From Adiantum capillus-veneris (taxonomy: Eukaryota; Streptophyta; Polypodiopsida; Polypodiales; Pteridaceae): DNA of 64,000 nt. Where the stretch lies: contig CM043949.1 of NCBI GenBank assembly GCA_014529385.2, positions 145,251,350 to 145,315,349 of the forward strand, written 5' to 3'. Position numbers and translations under genes: made by a program. The notes under the pieces were generated by a model. That model did not search any database and was not told the origin of the DNA. It saw nothing but the letters and a program-made list of their open reading frames with translations. This document shows, piece by piece, positions 10,970 to 23,150 of this stretch. Within the stretch, counting starts at the first letter, position 1. Each line of letters starts with the position of its first letter.

Positions 10970-11996
10970 TCAGATCGAGGCTCGGAACAGCACTGCAGGA
11001 GGCTAGAGTCACCAGCTCAGATTGGAGTGAAATTTGACAAGCAAAGACATGGCCCCAAATCTTGTGGGGTCATCTCGGTCACCGTTCGGCGCAGGCCATT
11101 TTCGACTACGTGGTCTCAGCGGGTGCAGATCCGACTCTGCAAATTTGGGGTTTTCGGCCTACGACTGCAGGTGCTGAGGATATCAACACTCCTAGAGTGT
11201 TGATTTGTGGCTGTCTACACATCGAAGGACGGCTCACAGTTCTTGGAGGCGTGTCATATACGACACGAGCGCATCTACACACAGACTGTAGGCGACATCC
11301 ACTAGTTCATCAGGTAGCTTGTGTTTGCTGCTTGATTTTCCAGATTTCATCCTGACATTGCAGGTACTTCCACATGGGATGTATTGTCAGAGATGATGTA
11401 TGTCTGTTGAGGGTTTGCTGGCTGTGAGTCACGCAGCAAACAACCGCCGCAGCGGTTACAGCATACAGTGGAAAATTTGTGGATGTATGACTTTGTGGGA
11501 AGTCTATGTACTGTCAGATTTACTACAGCCTTTGTTGAGGGTCGAGTGAGGTTTTATTGAGCTGGGGGATTCTCGAATGTTGAGATTCTTTCAGTGATAC
11601 AGGTCTTGGAGCGATCCCTCGAGCACCCTTAGATAGGCAGCTAGGATGTATTGACTGTGAGTTAGATAGTCGGGATTGCATCTTTGCTTTACTGCCGTTG
11701 AGGCATTGTCGTAGTCTATGCTTACAGGACAGTGACAGGACAGTCAGAGACAGTACAGGTGCAGGACAGGTTTACCCACAGCTTACAATGTTAGAGAAAC
11801 AATGGTTTTTTGAGCTGTTTTTTAGTCTGTTTTTAGTACACCAGAGCCATTTTACAAAGGAGACTCTGCCAAAATTTCTGCAGAATCTGAAGCTTTCTTG
11901 GTTCATTTGACAGGTTGATATTGGTTCAGAGGTCAGTTTACAGGGGAAACTCTGCCGAATTTTTCCCAGGAAAGTAAACTACTGTGAAGCGTAGCT

Positions 11997-14900
11997 ATGG
12001 CTGGATCACAGGACACTGCTCTTTACAATATCAAGAAGCTGGATGGAACCAATTTCCCATTAAAGAAGAAGCAGATTTGGCACGTGTTGGTACAAAAGAA
12101 GCAGATAAAACCTATAAAGCTCAAGGGGATAAAACCAGAAGATATGGATGAAGATGAATGGAGCGAAATGGATGAATTGGCACTTTCTACCATTATGCTG
12201 ACTTTGGCATAAAGCGTTTACTTCAATGTAGCAAACGAGATGTCGGCTTATCAAGCATGGTTAAAGCTGAGTGATCTTTATGAGAAGCAGAGTGCAGCTT
12301 CACAGGTATACTGGCTTAAGAATCTTGTTGACTTGAAGATGAAACAAGGGACACCTATGTCCAATCATCTGAATGAATTCAACACAATCTATAGTCAGTT
12401 GTCAGCTCAAGGTGTCAAGTTTGATGAACCTGTTAGAGCTATGTTCCTGTTGATCACATCGCCGGAAAGTTGGGACACTTTTCGCACAGCTTTGAGTAAT
12501 TCTGCACCTCCAGATGGTTTGAACATAGCACGTGTAGAAGGAAGTCTGCTTACTGAAGAAACCAATAGAAAGACAATGGACAAAGGCAAAGGAAAAGCCT
12601 TAGTTGTCAGGGGAAGGACCAAAGAAAAGTACAAAGGTGGAAAGAGGAATCAGTCTCCTAGCAAGTCCCGCAGTGCTAAAGGCAAGAGTGACATAGAATG
12701 CTACCATTGTGGCAAGAAGGGTCACATGAAAAGAGACTGCAGAGAATGGAAAGCAGAAAAAGGCAAAGAGAAAGCTGAAGACCATGGTGAGAAGAACAAG
12801 TCCTCAGTGAAGATTCAAGAAATAAATGTGACAAACACTGTTGCAGAGGATGACAGTCTAGTGTCAGGAGACATCTACTTCTTGAAGAATACAATGGACT
12901 CAGCTCTTCTTACAGCATCTGATGGAAATGCACTGAGTGACTGGATAAAAGACTCAGAGGCATCACTTCATGTGTCTCCAAACAAGGAGTGGTTTACCTC
13001 TTATGTGACCACTAAAGATCATGTTCGGCTAGGCAATGGGCAGACATGTGAGATCTTAGGTGTTGGAGATGTTCAATTGAAGTTTCAGAATGGCTCTTCT
13101 TTCACGCTGAAGAATGTGAGACATGTTCCCGCAATTACAAAGAGCTTGGTCAGCACAGGTTTACTTGATGATGCTGGCTACGTCACCACTTTTGGACAGA
13201 ACATGTGGAAGATATCCAAGGGTTCTATGACAGTAGCACATGGAGTAAAGTCTGGAGGACTTTACATGATTTATGTATCAAATGTCTCTAAAAATGTAAT
13301 CAATGTAACCGAGCAGCCGAACGTTTCTTTGCGGCATAGCCGGTTAGGACATATGTCCAAGAAGGGAATGGAAATCTTGTCTTGTTCTGGTTATTTGCCT
13401 GGCTTTTCATTTAATGATTTTGAATTCTGTGAACATTGTCTGTATGGTAAGCAAACACAGCAGCCGCATAAGCATAGAAGCAGTAGAAGAGATACACAGT
13501 TGGCACTTGTTCATAGTGATTTGTGTGGACCTATGCCTAACCTATCTCTAGGGGGAGCTTCTTACTTTATGACATTTATAGATGATTACTCGAGAAAAGT
13601 ATGGGTCTACTTTCTCAAGCACAAGGATGAAGCGTTTAGTGTTTTCAAAACGTTTGTGACACTTGTGGAGAATCAGAGTGGCAAGAAGCTTAAATGCTTA
13701 CGCACTGACAATGGTGGAGAGTATGTTTCAAAGGCCTTTCAGGACTTTTGTGAGTCAAAAGGTATAAAACGTGAACTTACTACTCCTTACAATCATCCTC
13801 AAAATGGTGTTGCTGAGAGGATGAATAGGACCATACAAGAGAAGGTCAGAAGTATGTTGTCAAATGCACAACTTCCAAATGGGTTTTGGGTTGAAGCTCT
13901 ATCAACAGCTGTTCATCTTGTAAATAGATCTCCTAGCAAGTTTTTGCAGAAGGATTCAGTGCCAGAGATGGTATGGTCAGGCAAAATGCCCTCATACAAG
14001 CATCTCAGAGTATTTGGCTGTGAGGCATATACTCACGTTCCAAAGGAATTTAGGAACAAACTTGAGCCAAAGAGTAGAAAGTGCATCTTTCTAGGCTATG
14101 GTAATTCTGGTGAGATGGGGTACAGACTTTGGGATCCCGAATCCAGAAAGGTTGTCCGCAGCAATGATGTTCACTTTAATGAATCCAAATATCATTCTAA
14201 ACCAGAGAGGGTTGAGGAGATTAGAAGAGTTGTCTTCCAAGAAGATGGACCTGCACGTGCAAGACAAATTGTCAGGGCTCAAGAGGAGCAAGGACAGGAT
14301 AGAGTGGAACCACAGGTTGTGGCTGAGACTGAGCCACCTATTGTGCGTAGATCTGGACGTGTCACGCGACTTCCTGATAGGTTTGTTCCATCTATGAACT
14401 ATGTCATGTTGACTGATTGCAATGAGTCTTCATGTTACAAGGAAGCAGTGCAAATGAAGGACTCCGGGAATTGGCAATTTGCCATGCAGTCAGAGATGAC
14501 AGCTCTGCATAAAAACAAGACATGGAAGCTAGTTAAATTACCACAGGGCAAAAAGGCTCTACCTTGTAAATGGGTTTACAGGTATAAGATCACCGCTCAT
14601 GATAGTCAGCCAAAGTACAAAGCAAGGCTTGTTGCCAAGGGCTTTAAGCAAGAACAAGGCATTGACTTTGATGAAGTCTTCTCTCCGGTGGTCAAGATGA
14701 CTACATTGAGATGCTTTCTTGCATTGGTTGCCATATTAGATTTGGTGTTGCACCAAATGGATGTCAAGACAGCGTTCTTGCATGGTGATTTAGATGTGGA
14801 AATTTACATGCAGCAGCCAGAAGGGTTTGTTGAGAAAGGCAAAAAAGATTGGGTATGCCAGTTGTTAAAGAGTCTTTATGGCTTAAAACAATCACCGAGG

Positions 14901-15962
14901 GCATGGTACCATAAATTCCACAAGTTTATGATTTCTCAAGGCTACAAACGTAGTGAGTTCGATCACTGTCTATATACAAAGAAGGCTAAGGATGGTAGTT
15001 GGCTGATCCTTATTTTGTATGTGGATGACATGTTGATTGCTGGCAAGCACTTGGAAGAAATTTCAGCTTTGAAGTCAAAGATGGCAAAATCGTTTGACAT
15101 GAAAGACATGGGTGAGGCAAGTCATATACTTGGTATGCACATTGAGAGAGACAGATCAAAGAAGTTGATTTGGTTATCTCAAACAGAGTATATTGACAAG
15201 GTTTTGCAACGTTTCAATATGGATAAGGGAAAGGCACCGAGTGTTCCATTGCCACCATATGTGAAACTTAGCAAACAAGATTGTCATGTGTCTGAGGAAG
15301 AACAGGCTGAAATGGATAAGACTCCATATGCGTCTGCAGTGGGTATTTTGATGTATGCAATGATTGCTACTCGCCCGGACATTGCATTTGCAGTGGGAGT
15401 AGTAAGTCGATACATGTCAAGCCCAGGCAAGAAACATTGGGAGGCAGTGAAAGGAATATTGAGATACCTGAAAGCTACAAAGAGTATGCGTATATGCTAT
15501 GGGAGTCAGGAGCTAAGTGTAAAGGGTTTTACAAACTTAGATTATGCAGGTGACTTAGACAACCGAAGGTCTACATGAGGGTATGTCTTTACATTGGCTG
15601 GTGGAGCAATATCATGGCGTTCTAGATTACAAGATTGTGTTACTTAGTATACTACAGAGGCTGAATATGTTGCAGCATCAGAGGCATGCAAAGAATCAAT
15701 TTGGCTTAATCGACTAGTAACAGATTTGGGAATCAAAGAAGAAATGCCTGTGTTATATTGTGATAGTCAAAGTGCTATACAATTGGCTCGCAATCCAGTT
15801 TATCACTCAAAGACAAAGCATGTGGATGTGAAGTATCATTTCATCAGGGAAATGCTCGAGGATAAGCAACTTCAGCTTGTCAAAGTTCACACCACAGAAA
15901 CTCCTGCTGATCTACTTACAAAAGGACTTCCCTCAGAGAGCTTTGCGCATTTTTGCAAGTAG
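11997..15962 (+). pseudogene. Copia1 gag-pol polyprotein, three in-frame stops
   Basis: One frame from ATG 11,997 to the stop after 15,959, broken only by TAA at 12,210, TGA at 15,576 and TAG at 15,645. Order of domains: Gag; zinc knuckle CYHCGKKGHMKRDC (about 12,700-12,741); protease, where the active site reads DSE instead of DSG (about 12,952); integrase with HSRLGH...CEHC zinc residues, then FIDDYSR, LRTDNGGEY and the NGVAERMNR glutamate region; RT with LYGLKQSPRAWY and YVDD (about 15,019); RNase H with TTEAEY, DSQSAIQL and KTKHVDVKYHFIRE. Gag-PR-IN-RT-RH is the Copia order. The length is normal. The stops and the DSE change mean it cannot work on its own. Confidence 0.93.
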
Positions 15963-16042
15963 TTAGGTGTAGGGTAGTACATCTCTTGTATATTAGCTTG
16001 TATAGTAGCTTCTCTCACACTTAAAGTACCACATTGGACTTT

Positions 16043-16053
16043 AAGTGGGAGGT
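16043..16053 (+). other. Copia1 polypurine tract
   Basis: AAGTGGGAGGT immediately before the 3' LTR. Confidence 0.8.
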
Positions 16054-16245
16054 TGTTGGGGTATAAAGCCCAATGTGGTCGCCCAGGTAAGTGGGCGGGC
16101 CGCCAGGTATGTACACATATTCTTTTGTAAAAACCTAATAAGAACTCACTATGCTCTACACATTACAGTAGAGCGAGTTCACCATATCGTCGTGCTCTTC
16201 TTCTTGCACTCTCTCTCGTGTCGCACTTCCGCTCATACTCCTTCA
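16054..16245 (+). repeat. Copia1 3' LTR
   Basis: 192 bp, the same length as the 5' LTR, followed directly by the CAACC duplication. Reading frames across the LTR are not genes. Confidence 0.93.
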
Positions 16246-16250
16246 CAACC

Positions 16251-16639
16251 TTCAGTCATATTTACCTCTTTGTTATGGTCCTCTAGTGAAACTTCCTTGA
16301 TGCAAGATTCCTTTAGCTTTCTACACTGTCCTTGGTCCATGCTGGTGCACAGGCTTCTGTTTTCAAAGCCCTCCTCTTTTCTTGATACGTTTTCCATCTT
16401 CTGCAAAGCCTTGCTAGCAGGTCGGTTTTCCTCTTCTCTTGTTTCTTCCATGCTCTTTGCATTCCTCTTACTCTGACGAGGCCTGATCAACACCCTACGC
16501 CTTCTTACCCTTACTGCCCAATGCTGTTGATTGATCGCTTTGGTGCCTATTTCATCCAGGATTAAAGATGTAATCACATTTGTAACCCAATTTTCTTGAA
16601 TTACCTCCCCCATTGGGGTAGCATCTTTTGATTCTTTAA
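16251..16639 (-). pseudogene. R1 internal coding fragment between DT1 and Copia1
   Basis: An open minus-strand stretch of about 128 codons, rich in Arg, Lys and Glu (VRVRRRRVLIRP, then an E/K-rich segment). In element direction it lies after the proline-rich end of gag and before the ORF at 10,320-10,712. Where DT1 is flanked by its two TTAA copies, the coding frames on both sides join without loss if the element plus one TTAA is ignored. Family unknown. Confidence 0.45.
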
Positions 16640-17976
16640 CACTAGAGTGGTAACCTAACAGGACATAAAAGTGTCCTTTTAGGGTTTTAGGAAAAAATTC
16701 CAAAACCATATTAGATCCACTCATTTTGAAAAATCCTTTCATGAGCTTATAGTTCAATAACTACTTCATATGGAAAAAATGAGAAACTTGTAATTTTTCT
16801 CATCCCTTGGTCACTACAAGCCTCCAAAGTTGATGGACCAGTGCATTTTGCCCAAAACAGCAATTTCTTACGGTTGATTGCATACAAATAAGAGTGGGGA
16901 TTTTTGTAGGACATGAGATAAAATGCCCCATTAACTTCAATGGGTTGGTGACCAAAACATATGGTTTCTTTTACCTCACTTTTTTTTTTTGGGCAAAAAA
17001 AAAGGTACAAAAAAGTTGCATTTTTGCAATTCTGCGGACCTATCATCAAAGTTTCTATAGTCACGCTCAATACAGATACTATATACATGTTTTCTTAGTT
17101 CCCTTTGGGCCTTTGGATTCAAAAGGAGCCATGGAGCATGTCAAAAGGATAATGGATCTCTTACAATTGGAACCTTGGGGGCAATGATAAAGTGCTAGAT
17201 ACAGTAAACATGAAAAAACTGGGTTTAGCATTATGACCTCTAGAAACCCATAGAAACTAATCAACATCTATCCAAGTTTGTAGTCTATGATTAGATATGG
17301 TTACTACCTACAAAATACACACAATTGGCCTAAGAAACTAGCAATATTGAGAAAGTTATACTTGCTACTCTAAAATGTATCGTATTCTTTAGCAATCAAA
17401 AAACTCAACCATCATCATATAGTATGCTATATAGCATATTAGGTCCCCCAAAACTCAAGGAAGATTAGCTTTATGTTATATATTACAATTACACAATCAA
17501 AATTGAATTTGGATATCAAGAAAGCCCCCCAAAAAATCATAAAAGTGCTAATTTTGGCCAAAAAACAGGATTATGCAATTCTTGTAAATTGGTCATAACT
17601 TTCAATTTTAACACTTAGCTCTCCCTACAAGCATCACAACATGTTGAGAACTATGAAGGCCTAACCTCCAGCCATCTAAACCTCACAAACATGAAGTTTA
17701 GAGTGGTATAATTGCCAAAAATTGAAAAAAAGTCAAAAACAGGACCCGTTTGTTCACACAGTTTAGATTAAAAAATGTTGTGCAAGAGTAAGGTTAATGG
17801 TGAGATCGATACTCCAAAAAAAATGCTAAGTTTTTTTCATCTCATAAGGCAACTTTGTGGATATATAGCACCTAGAAATCCATTCTCATACTCTTTAAAT
17901 AATTCAAGCAAAATGGTCACTTAACAGGACACAAAAGTGTCCAAGGACATAAAAGTGTCCTGTTACCATTCTAGTG
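16640..17976 (+). mobile_element. DT1: 1.34-kb non-autonomous DNA element with TTAA flanks
   Basis: Ends CACTAGAGTGGTAAC and GTTACCATTCTAGTG form terminal inverted repeats. TTAA flanks both sides (16,636-16,639 and 17,977-17,980). The near-palindrome GGACAYAAAAGTGTCC occurs once inside the left end and twice inside the right end. The body is AT-rich with no transposase frame. A second copy lies at 53,564-54,910 and a third starts at 63,653 in reverse. CACTA ends recall the CACTA superfamily, but a 4-bp TTAA duplication is typical of piggyBac-like elements, so I leave the family open. Confidence 0.85.
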
Positions 17977-17980
17977 TTAA

Positions 17981-19078
17981 CCTCTTGTTCCACTGCCTCA
18001 GTCCTTTGAACAAACTTCTCACTTGATCCTCCTTCTGCAAGACCAATGATACTTGGTGTGCGGGTATATATTGGTGGTGGGCGTAAGATGAGTGTAAGTG
18101 GTGATTGTGGCGGTGGTTGCATCGGTGGATGTAGGAATTGAAATGGTGGGGCTAGCTGTGGTGGCACGGCTGGTGGTGGGATTTAAACAGGTGAGATTGG
18201 TTGCATGGGAGGCGGTGGTCTTTCCCTTAGCAAAGAGATCTTATTTTGTCTCCCTCCTCTATTGAAATTCTACCTCCTTGGATGTGGGTAGCAGTACATA
18301 CCATGGCCGTCTTCCCCGCAATTATAGTAGTGGTATTCTTGGTTTTTCCTTCATTGACCTCTTCCTTGTTCTAGATTTCTGACAGGTGCGTGCCCTTGCT
18401 GCACCAAATGCACGGATAAACTCTCTAGTTGGGTAGTGATGTGACTCAGCAGGTCTTGCCGCTCTTTTGATGCCTCTTGTGGTTGGGCTCTATGAACGGC
18501 TGTTGCAGTCACTGGGGTTAGTCGGACTCAGCTTGATTCCTTTGACTCATTGAATCTTGCTTGCATGTGCAGCTTCTTGTCTTTAAGGTGGGCTACTTCT
18601 ACTACCAACTCATACGTTGCAGAAAACCTTCGCTTCACCTTCTCCTTAAGCGGCGACCACAGGCCAGGAATGAAAGGGTCCTTCTTCAGAAAATTAGGCG
18701 CTCCTTCGCCTTCCTCCAGTAAGGCAACCCATCTCTCCCACAAATCCACAAACTTGGACTCGTAGGTGGCATACTCTAGCAGACCTCCCTGCTTCAATTC
18801 CGTCAGTATAACTGCCATAGCTTCTCCGAGGTTGTGCCTCCACCAAACCTCTTCACAAAGGTAGCACGTAACACATCCCATGCATTTTTGGTAGCTTGGG
18901 ACAAATCATTGTACCAGGACTTGGCCTCTACTTTCATTAGTAGAGGAAAAATTTGAAGCCCTGAGGCGTTGTCATCCTTGTTGGAAACCACACAAGCGAT
19001 GTCGAACTCATCCAGAAAGTCGGTGGTGAGATCTTTTCCCTTCTTTCCACTGAACGTGGAGAAAGAAACGCTTGCCAT
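17981..19078 (-). pseudogene. R1 gag relic
   Basis: Starts at ATG 19,076-19,078. The first part (to about 18,830) holds the retrotransposon Gag core (WYNDLS...FVKRFGG). After a frameshift the core continues (about 18,881-18,528) with LTELKQGGLLEYATYESKFV. A stop follows, then a degraded zinc knuckle near 18,293-18,335 (YYNCGEDGHGMYC, where the first Cys is Tyr and the spacing is one short), and a proline-rich tail up to DT1. Gypsy-type Gag is likely from the core pattern. No protease or RT follows. Confidence 0.7.
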
Positions 19079-20101
19079 GCTAGTGACTCAGGAAATTACA
19101 AACTTTTTTTTTTCTAATAGATTAATGACAGTGTCGACTCATAGAGGCTTTTTACAGGGTTGGGTGGGTAGATTAAAACAGGATAACAATGGATCGCAAA
19201 GCTAGAACAGAAGAAAGATGCTTACATCAAAAGAGTGGTACTAGTCCAGAAGGGGCAAGATGATGAGACGTGGAGATCTTGGCTCCAAATAAGAAAACAA
19301 TCTTTTGCTAGTAGAATATCTTCCTATCAATATAGACATTTACATGCATGTGTTGCAAGAAACAGAAAGGAAATACTTCTGGCCTATTGTTATTATCCAT
19401 GTTTGTGTAGGGCAAGGATCTTGACCACTAGGGTTGCATACCTCAGGTGTTGACGAGGTGACACCTTCACCACATGCCTACCTCTTGTAGAAGTCCGCAC
19501 AATCCTCCACATTAGGTTCAAAATAGACTGGGCGAGAAGAGTCTACCTCAATCAGCTTTCCATTCTGCATGCGGTGACGGCGCTTGGGTGGTTGAACTTC
19601 ATTTGAAACTCTCCAGGCCTAGAGAGAGTGTAGGCCCACTTGTGTCCACCAAATGCTTTAGGCTTTCGGACTTAGACTTTGTGGTTGATGTAGTTGACGA
19701 GTCCTCTCGAAGCATTAGAGAGAAAACACTTGGTGCTACAAAAAACCTAGCTGTCGTGAGAGTGCCGCAGTTTTCAAAAGCAAAACTCACCATTCTTTCT
19801 TCACTTGCTCTGTCGGCACTCATTGACAGAATGCGTTGGTTGATAGCAATGATGGCACTTCATAGGACTCCCACCTTATGCTCTTAATTTGTGGTTAGAA
19901 CGAGCAGTATGAGATGGGGAGCTTACCTCTTGAAAACTCACGACATTACAGCCTGGCAGTAGTACTTCAATGAAGGCAGCTAGTGCCTCCTTAGTCTCCT
20001 CCTCTTCCATCCTCTAGTTAGAGAATTCCTTCAGCCATTCATCCATGAATGATGGTGTGCGTCACATTCAGCATTGTAAACTGAAGGTTTTCGAGAAGCC
20101 C
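19079..20101 (-). other. R1 leader region
   Basis: About 1 kb between primer site and gag. It is alignable in patches with 400-850 of R0 (for example the CCTCCTCTTC block followed by CATTCRTCCATG). It contains short frames, one at 19,599-19,823 and a basic one near 19,480-19,590 (PPKRRHR). No conserved protein domain seen. Confidence 0.4.
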
Positions 20102-20120
20102 TCCTCAGTGGGTGCACCAA
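20102..20120 (-). other. Primer binding site of R1
   Basis: TTGGTGCACCCACTGAGGA on the minus strand, one base from the LTR edge at 20,122. The counterpart in R0 differs by one base. Confidence 0.65.
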
Positions 20121-20121
20121 A

Positions 20122-20274
20122 TGATAGGGGGCGCAAAGTGCGAGCGAATCCTGACGGCCTCTAAACGCTAGGAGCCAATGCACGCCGTGAACCGATCATG
20201 GTAAAGCAAACAATGGGCACCACCTAGCTTTGAGCGGCTAGGATGTAGACAATGGTGATGTGAACATCGCAAAC

Positions 20275-20347
<73 letters not shown>

Positions 20348-21255
20348 GAGAGAGAGAGCATTGACAAATGATGAAAACCCTCGGGGGTGTGAGGGAGAAT
20401 TATTTCTTGCCGTATTTACAATGACCTTCCTTCCGGCGAGGTGACACACCGTGGTGATAGAGAGATAGGGAGAAGAGATGGTGAATCTACTTGGTGCATT
20501 CTCTAAATACGACTCGATGATGTGAAACTTGCTACCAAGAATGTGTATGTGTGTGTGCATCCACCATTGGAGTTGAAAGGTGGATGTAGCTCTCTTCACA
20601 TGGTGCAATTCCCAAAAAAAACCATCACACAAGTCCTCCCCCCCCCCCCCGCCCCCGTGATGCCAATGGTGTCAATTCCTCCCACTAAAACTCTACCAAG
20701 TGCTGACCTCTCATGAATTGTCCCCCCCCCGATAGTGACCTCTAAGTGTTCTTTTATAGGTGCTGGCTGCTTAGATCAGGGTAATCTGGTTTGATTAGGG
20801 TAAGCTAATCGGGGAGACAAAGCAAGGCGGTGGGCCCGGCGTGGTTGACCCTTGCTTTGTCTTGGGACATATTATAAGGAAAACCTCTAGGTGGGCCTTT
20901 GTGACCATCACCTAGAGAGAGGGAAATTTACAAGTTGGGTCTTTTGCCAACGCTTGGGTGAAAACTGAAAAATGATGATAATAACCTACGGTTTACTGTA
21001 AAGGTTGTCGCGGTTGCGTGATGCCGGTGAATGGCAGCTTTGCCGTTGCGTTGGTGTAGCACGTTCATCTCTTTGGGGTCGGCCGGGGCATGCCTTTGGC
21101 ACCTTTGTTCTTTTTGTTGTCGGTGTCGCGTGATCTGGGTCGTCCTCCTTTTATTGGTGGTGTCGTAATCGTTGAATCCTCCATTATTTATTTATTTTTC
21201 TTTTTACAATTGTGTGTACGTTTATGCATGTGTGTCTGTATGTATGGGTGCATGG

Positions 21256-21286
<31 letters not shown>

Positions 21287-21913
21287 CATGTGTGTGCGCA
21301 AGCGTGCGTGGGAACCGGGGAGGGGGTGGGTATTAAATATATATATATATTTTTTAATTTGATTTTTGAACTTGGCGACGCAGAGGGGGGGGGGGGGGGG
21401 GGATGGTGAATGAGAGAGAGGGTGCGTGTGTATGTGTGTGAGTATGTGTGCTGGGAACGGCGCTACACAGGCTGAGTGAGAAAGAGAGAGTGCGAGCGGG
21501 AGGGGGGCCACTTGCTATGCGGGAACACGATGGAGAGAGGGAGAGGGTGTGGAGAGGGAGAGAGGGGGGGGGGGGGGGGGGGGGGGTTGAGAGGAAAGGA
21601 GGGGGTGGTGTGTGTGGTTGTGTTGCGCCCGCGAGGTGCTGGGTCCGGGGGTGCGAGCGAAGGGAAGAGCAGGCGGGCTCGACAGCGACCGAAAACGGGG
21701 GGTGGGAGCTTAGTCAATGAAGGGGAATGGGGGGGCAATATTGTAGAGAGAGAGAGAGAGATTTTTCCCCTAAGGCAGGTTCCCACCGTAGAGGAAAAAG
21801 AGTGAGAGAGGGTGTGAGGTTGTGAGAGAGGGTGAGAAGAGATAGGGGATAGGGTGTGTGGTGAAGGGAATTGAGAGATAGAGAGAGAACTAGATTCCTT
21901 CCATGGCTTATGG

Positions 21914-22001
<88 letters not shown>

Positions 22002-22039
22002 GAGCTAGGTGAAGATTGGGGGGGGGGGGGGGGGGGGCG
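20122..22039 (-). repeat. R1 5' LTR, left part (interrupted by Gypsy2)
   Basis: Starts TGATAGGGGG and matches 7552-9143 in order. Contains (AC)n at 20,276-20,342, a TATA box at 20,752-20,758 (minus), (GT)n about 21,256-21,282, poly-G at 21,385-21,402 and 21,564-21,586, (CT)n at 21,919-21,985 and poly-G at 22,018-22,037. The LTR resumes at 33,556 after Gypsy2. Confidence 0.75.
20276..20342. repeat. (AC)n microsatellite
   Basis: About 33 AC units. The matching place in the other R1 LTR (about 7697) has only about eight, so the tract expanded or shrank after insertion. Confidence 0.95.
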
Positions 22040-23068
22040 TGTTGGACGGGAAGCGACTCACACACCCATGAAGTGCATGCAAACACTACCTAGATAAACA
22101 TAATGTCAATCGAGGATGGACGAGAAGCGACTCACACACCCATGAAGTGCATGCAAACAATACCTAGATCAACATAATGTCAATCGAGGACACAGATGAC
22201 ACGATAGGCACACGGAGGAAATCTCTTAAGCTTGTCAGGCTGAGACCAACCTACACATACAACACTCTGGAAGGCCAACTAAACCACAATCAAGAACCTC
22301 ACTGCTCTCAACTACACCACCTAGCCACATACACACATACGAAAGGTAACTCACCTAATCATGCCAGATTCCTACGAAACTTAAGGAACACCATCCCCTC
22401 ACTAGGATACACCTATCCCTAAGCTTCTACACTCAAAATCCTCAATGTAAACCCATCTGCGGAAAACGCGTAGGATGACAGAGCTGAAATTTGAAAGTGC
22501 CCGAAACTGAAATTTATGAGTACTTATGCGTAGCTTACGTCACCACGATTCTATAGACTACTAGAACGCAGAAAACAGACATCGTTTGATACACTTACTA
22601 CCACAAATAGCTTGTAAATGCGTCGGCGTGTGCGCTTCGTCTCGCGTGGAATGCTTGGCATTGTCGTGTAGCTCTCCTCAAGCCTACAACAATGGTGCAT
22701 TCGGATCTTCAATGCATTGAGAGAGCCGGGCGTAGCGAGAGGATGAAGCTCACGCTCACTCTCTTTCTCTCTCACACAGAGTAGACGGCAGCGCTAAAGT
22801 TTGATTATGAAAAGTCCCTTCACAAAATGACCTAGGTACCTTATATACTAAGGCTACCTTAGGTTTAACCAAAAATGGGGTTGAAAGGGTCAAATGGCTT
22901 TGTATTTACAATCTGGAAGTGCCATTGCACCGTGGCTTCTGAAACTAGAATAACTACTCATTACAAATGACGTTTATAGCCATAATCCGCAGCATTTCAT
23001 AACTTGGAAAAGATACGACTTTGGTACGAAACTTGAGTTATGCTATGTTGTTGACCCAGCGGTCAACA
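22040..23068 (-). repeat. Gypsy2 3' LTR
   Basis: 1029 bp, 74 bp longer than its partner because its left end holds a tandem duplication (22,044-22,117 and 22,118-22,191). TATA box on the minus strand at 22,839-22,847 (TATATAAGG). A half-copy of the leader palindrome (ACGCGTAGGATG) lies at 22,466-22,477. Confidence 0.92.
22044..22191. repeat. 74-bp tandem duplication in the Gypsy2 3' LTR
   Basis: Two copies starting GGACG(G/A)GAAGCGACTC. The length equals the difference between the two LTRs exactly, so it arose after insertion or during reverse transcription. Confidence 0.9.
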
Positions 23069-23080
23069 TTCCTCCCTTCT
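23069..23080 (-). other. Gypsy2 polypurine tract
   Basis: AGAAGGGAGGAA on the minus strand, directly before the TGTTGACC start of the 3' LTR. Confidence 0.85.
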
Positions 23081-23150
23081 GCATTCATGTCGTCCCCGAC
23101 ATGACCTGATTGTCGATGGCGATGTGGTCTTTGCTGTCGTTTTGTTTTTG

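Larger units (their letters stand above)
10764..16245 (+). mobile_element. Copia1: complete Ty1/Copia retrotransposon
   Basis: Two 192-bp LTRs (10,764-10,955 and 16,054-16,245), both TGTTGGGG...CTTCA, with a TGGTATCAGAGC primer site, one gag-pol frame and a polypurine tract. The 5-bp target duplication CAACC (10,759-10,763 and 16,246-16,250) is exact. By eye the LTRs differ at about 7 of 192 positions, so the insertion is moderately young. It lies in the minus-strand coding region of R1 in opposite orientation. It is inactive: three in-frame stops and a changed protease site. Confidence 0.95.

Noticed and set aside
16045-16476. 143-codon frame over the Copia1 3' LTR, and the matching frame at 10,728-11,006
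   Set aside because: Both are translations of the LTR and its flank. The second exists only because the LTR is repeated.
16640-17976. Assignment of DT1 to the CACTA superfamily
   Set aside because: The first five bases fit, but the flanking duplication is four bases (TTAA), not three, and no transposase is present.
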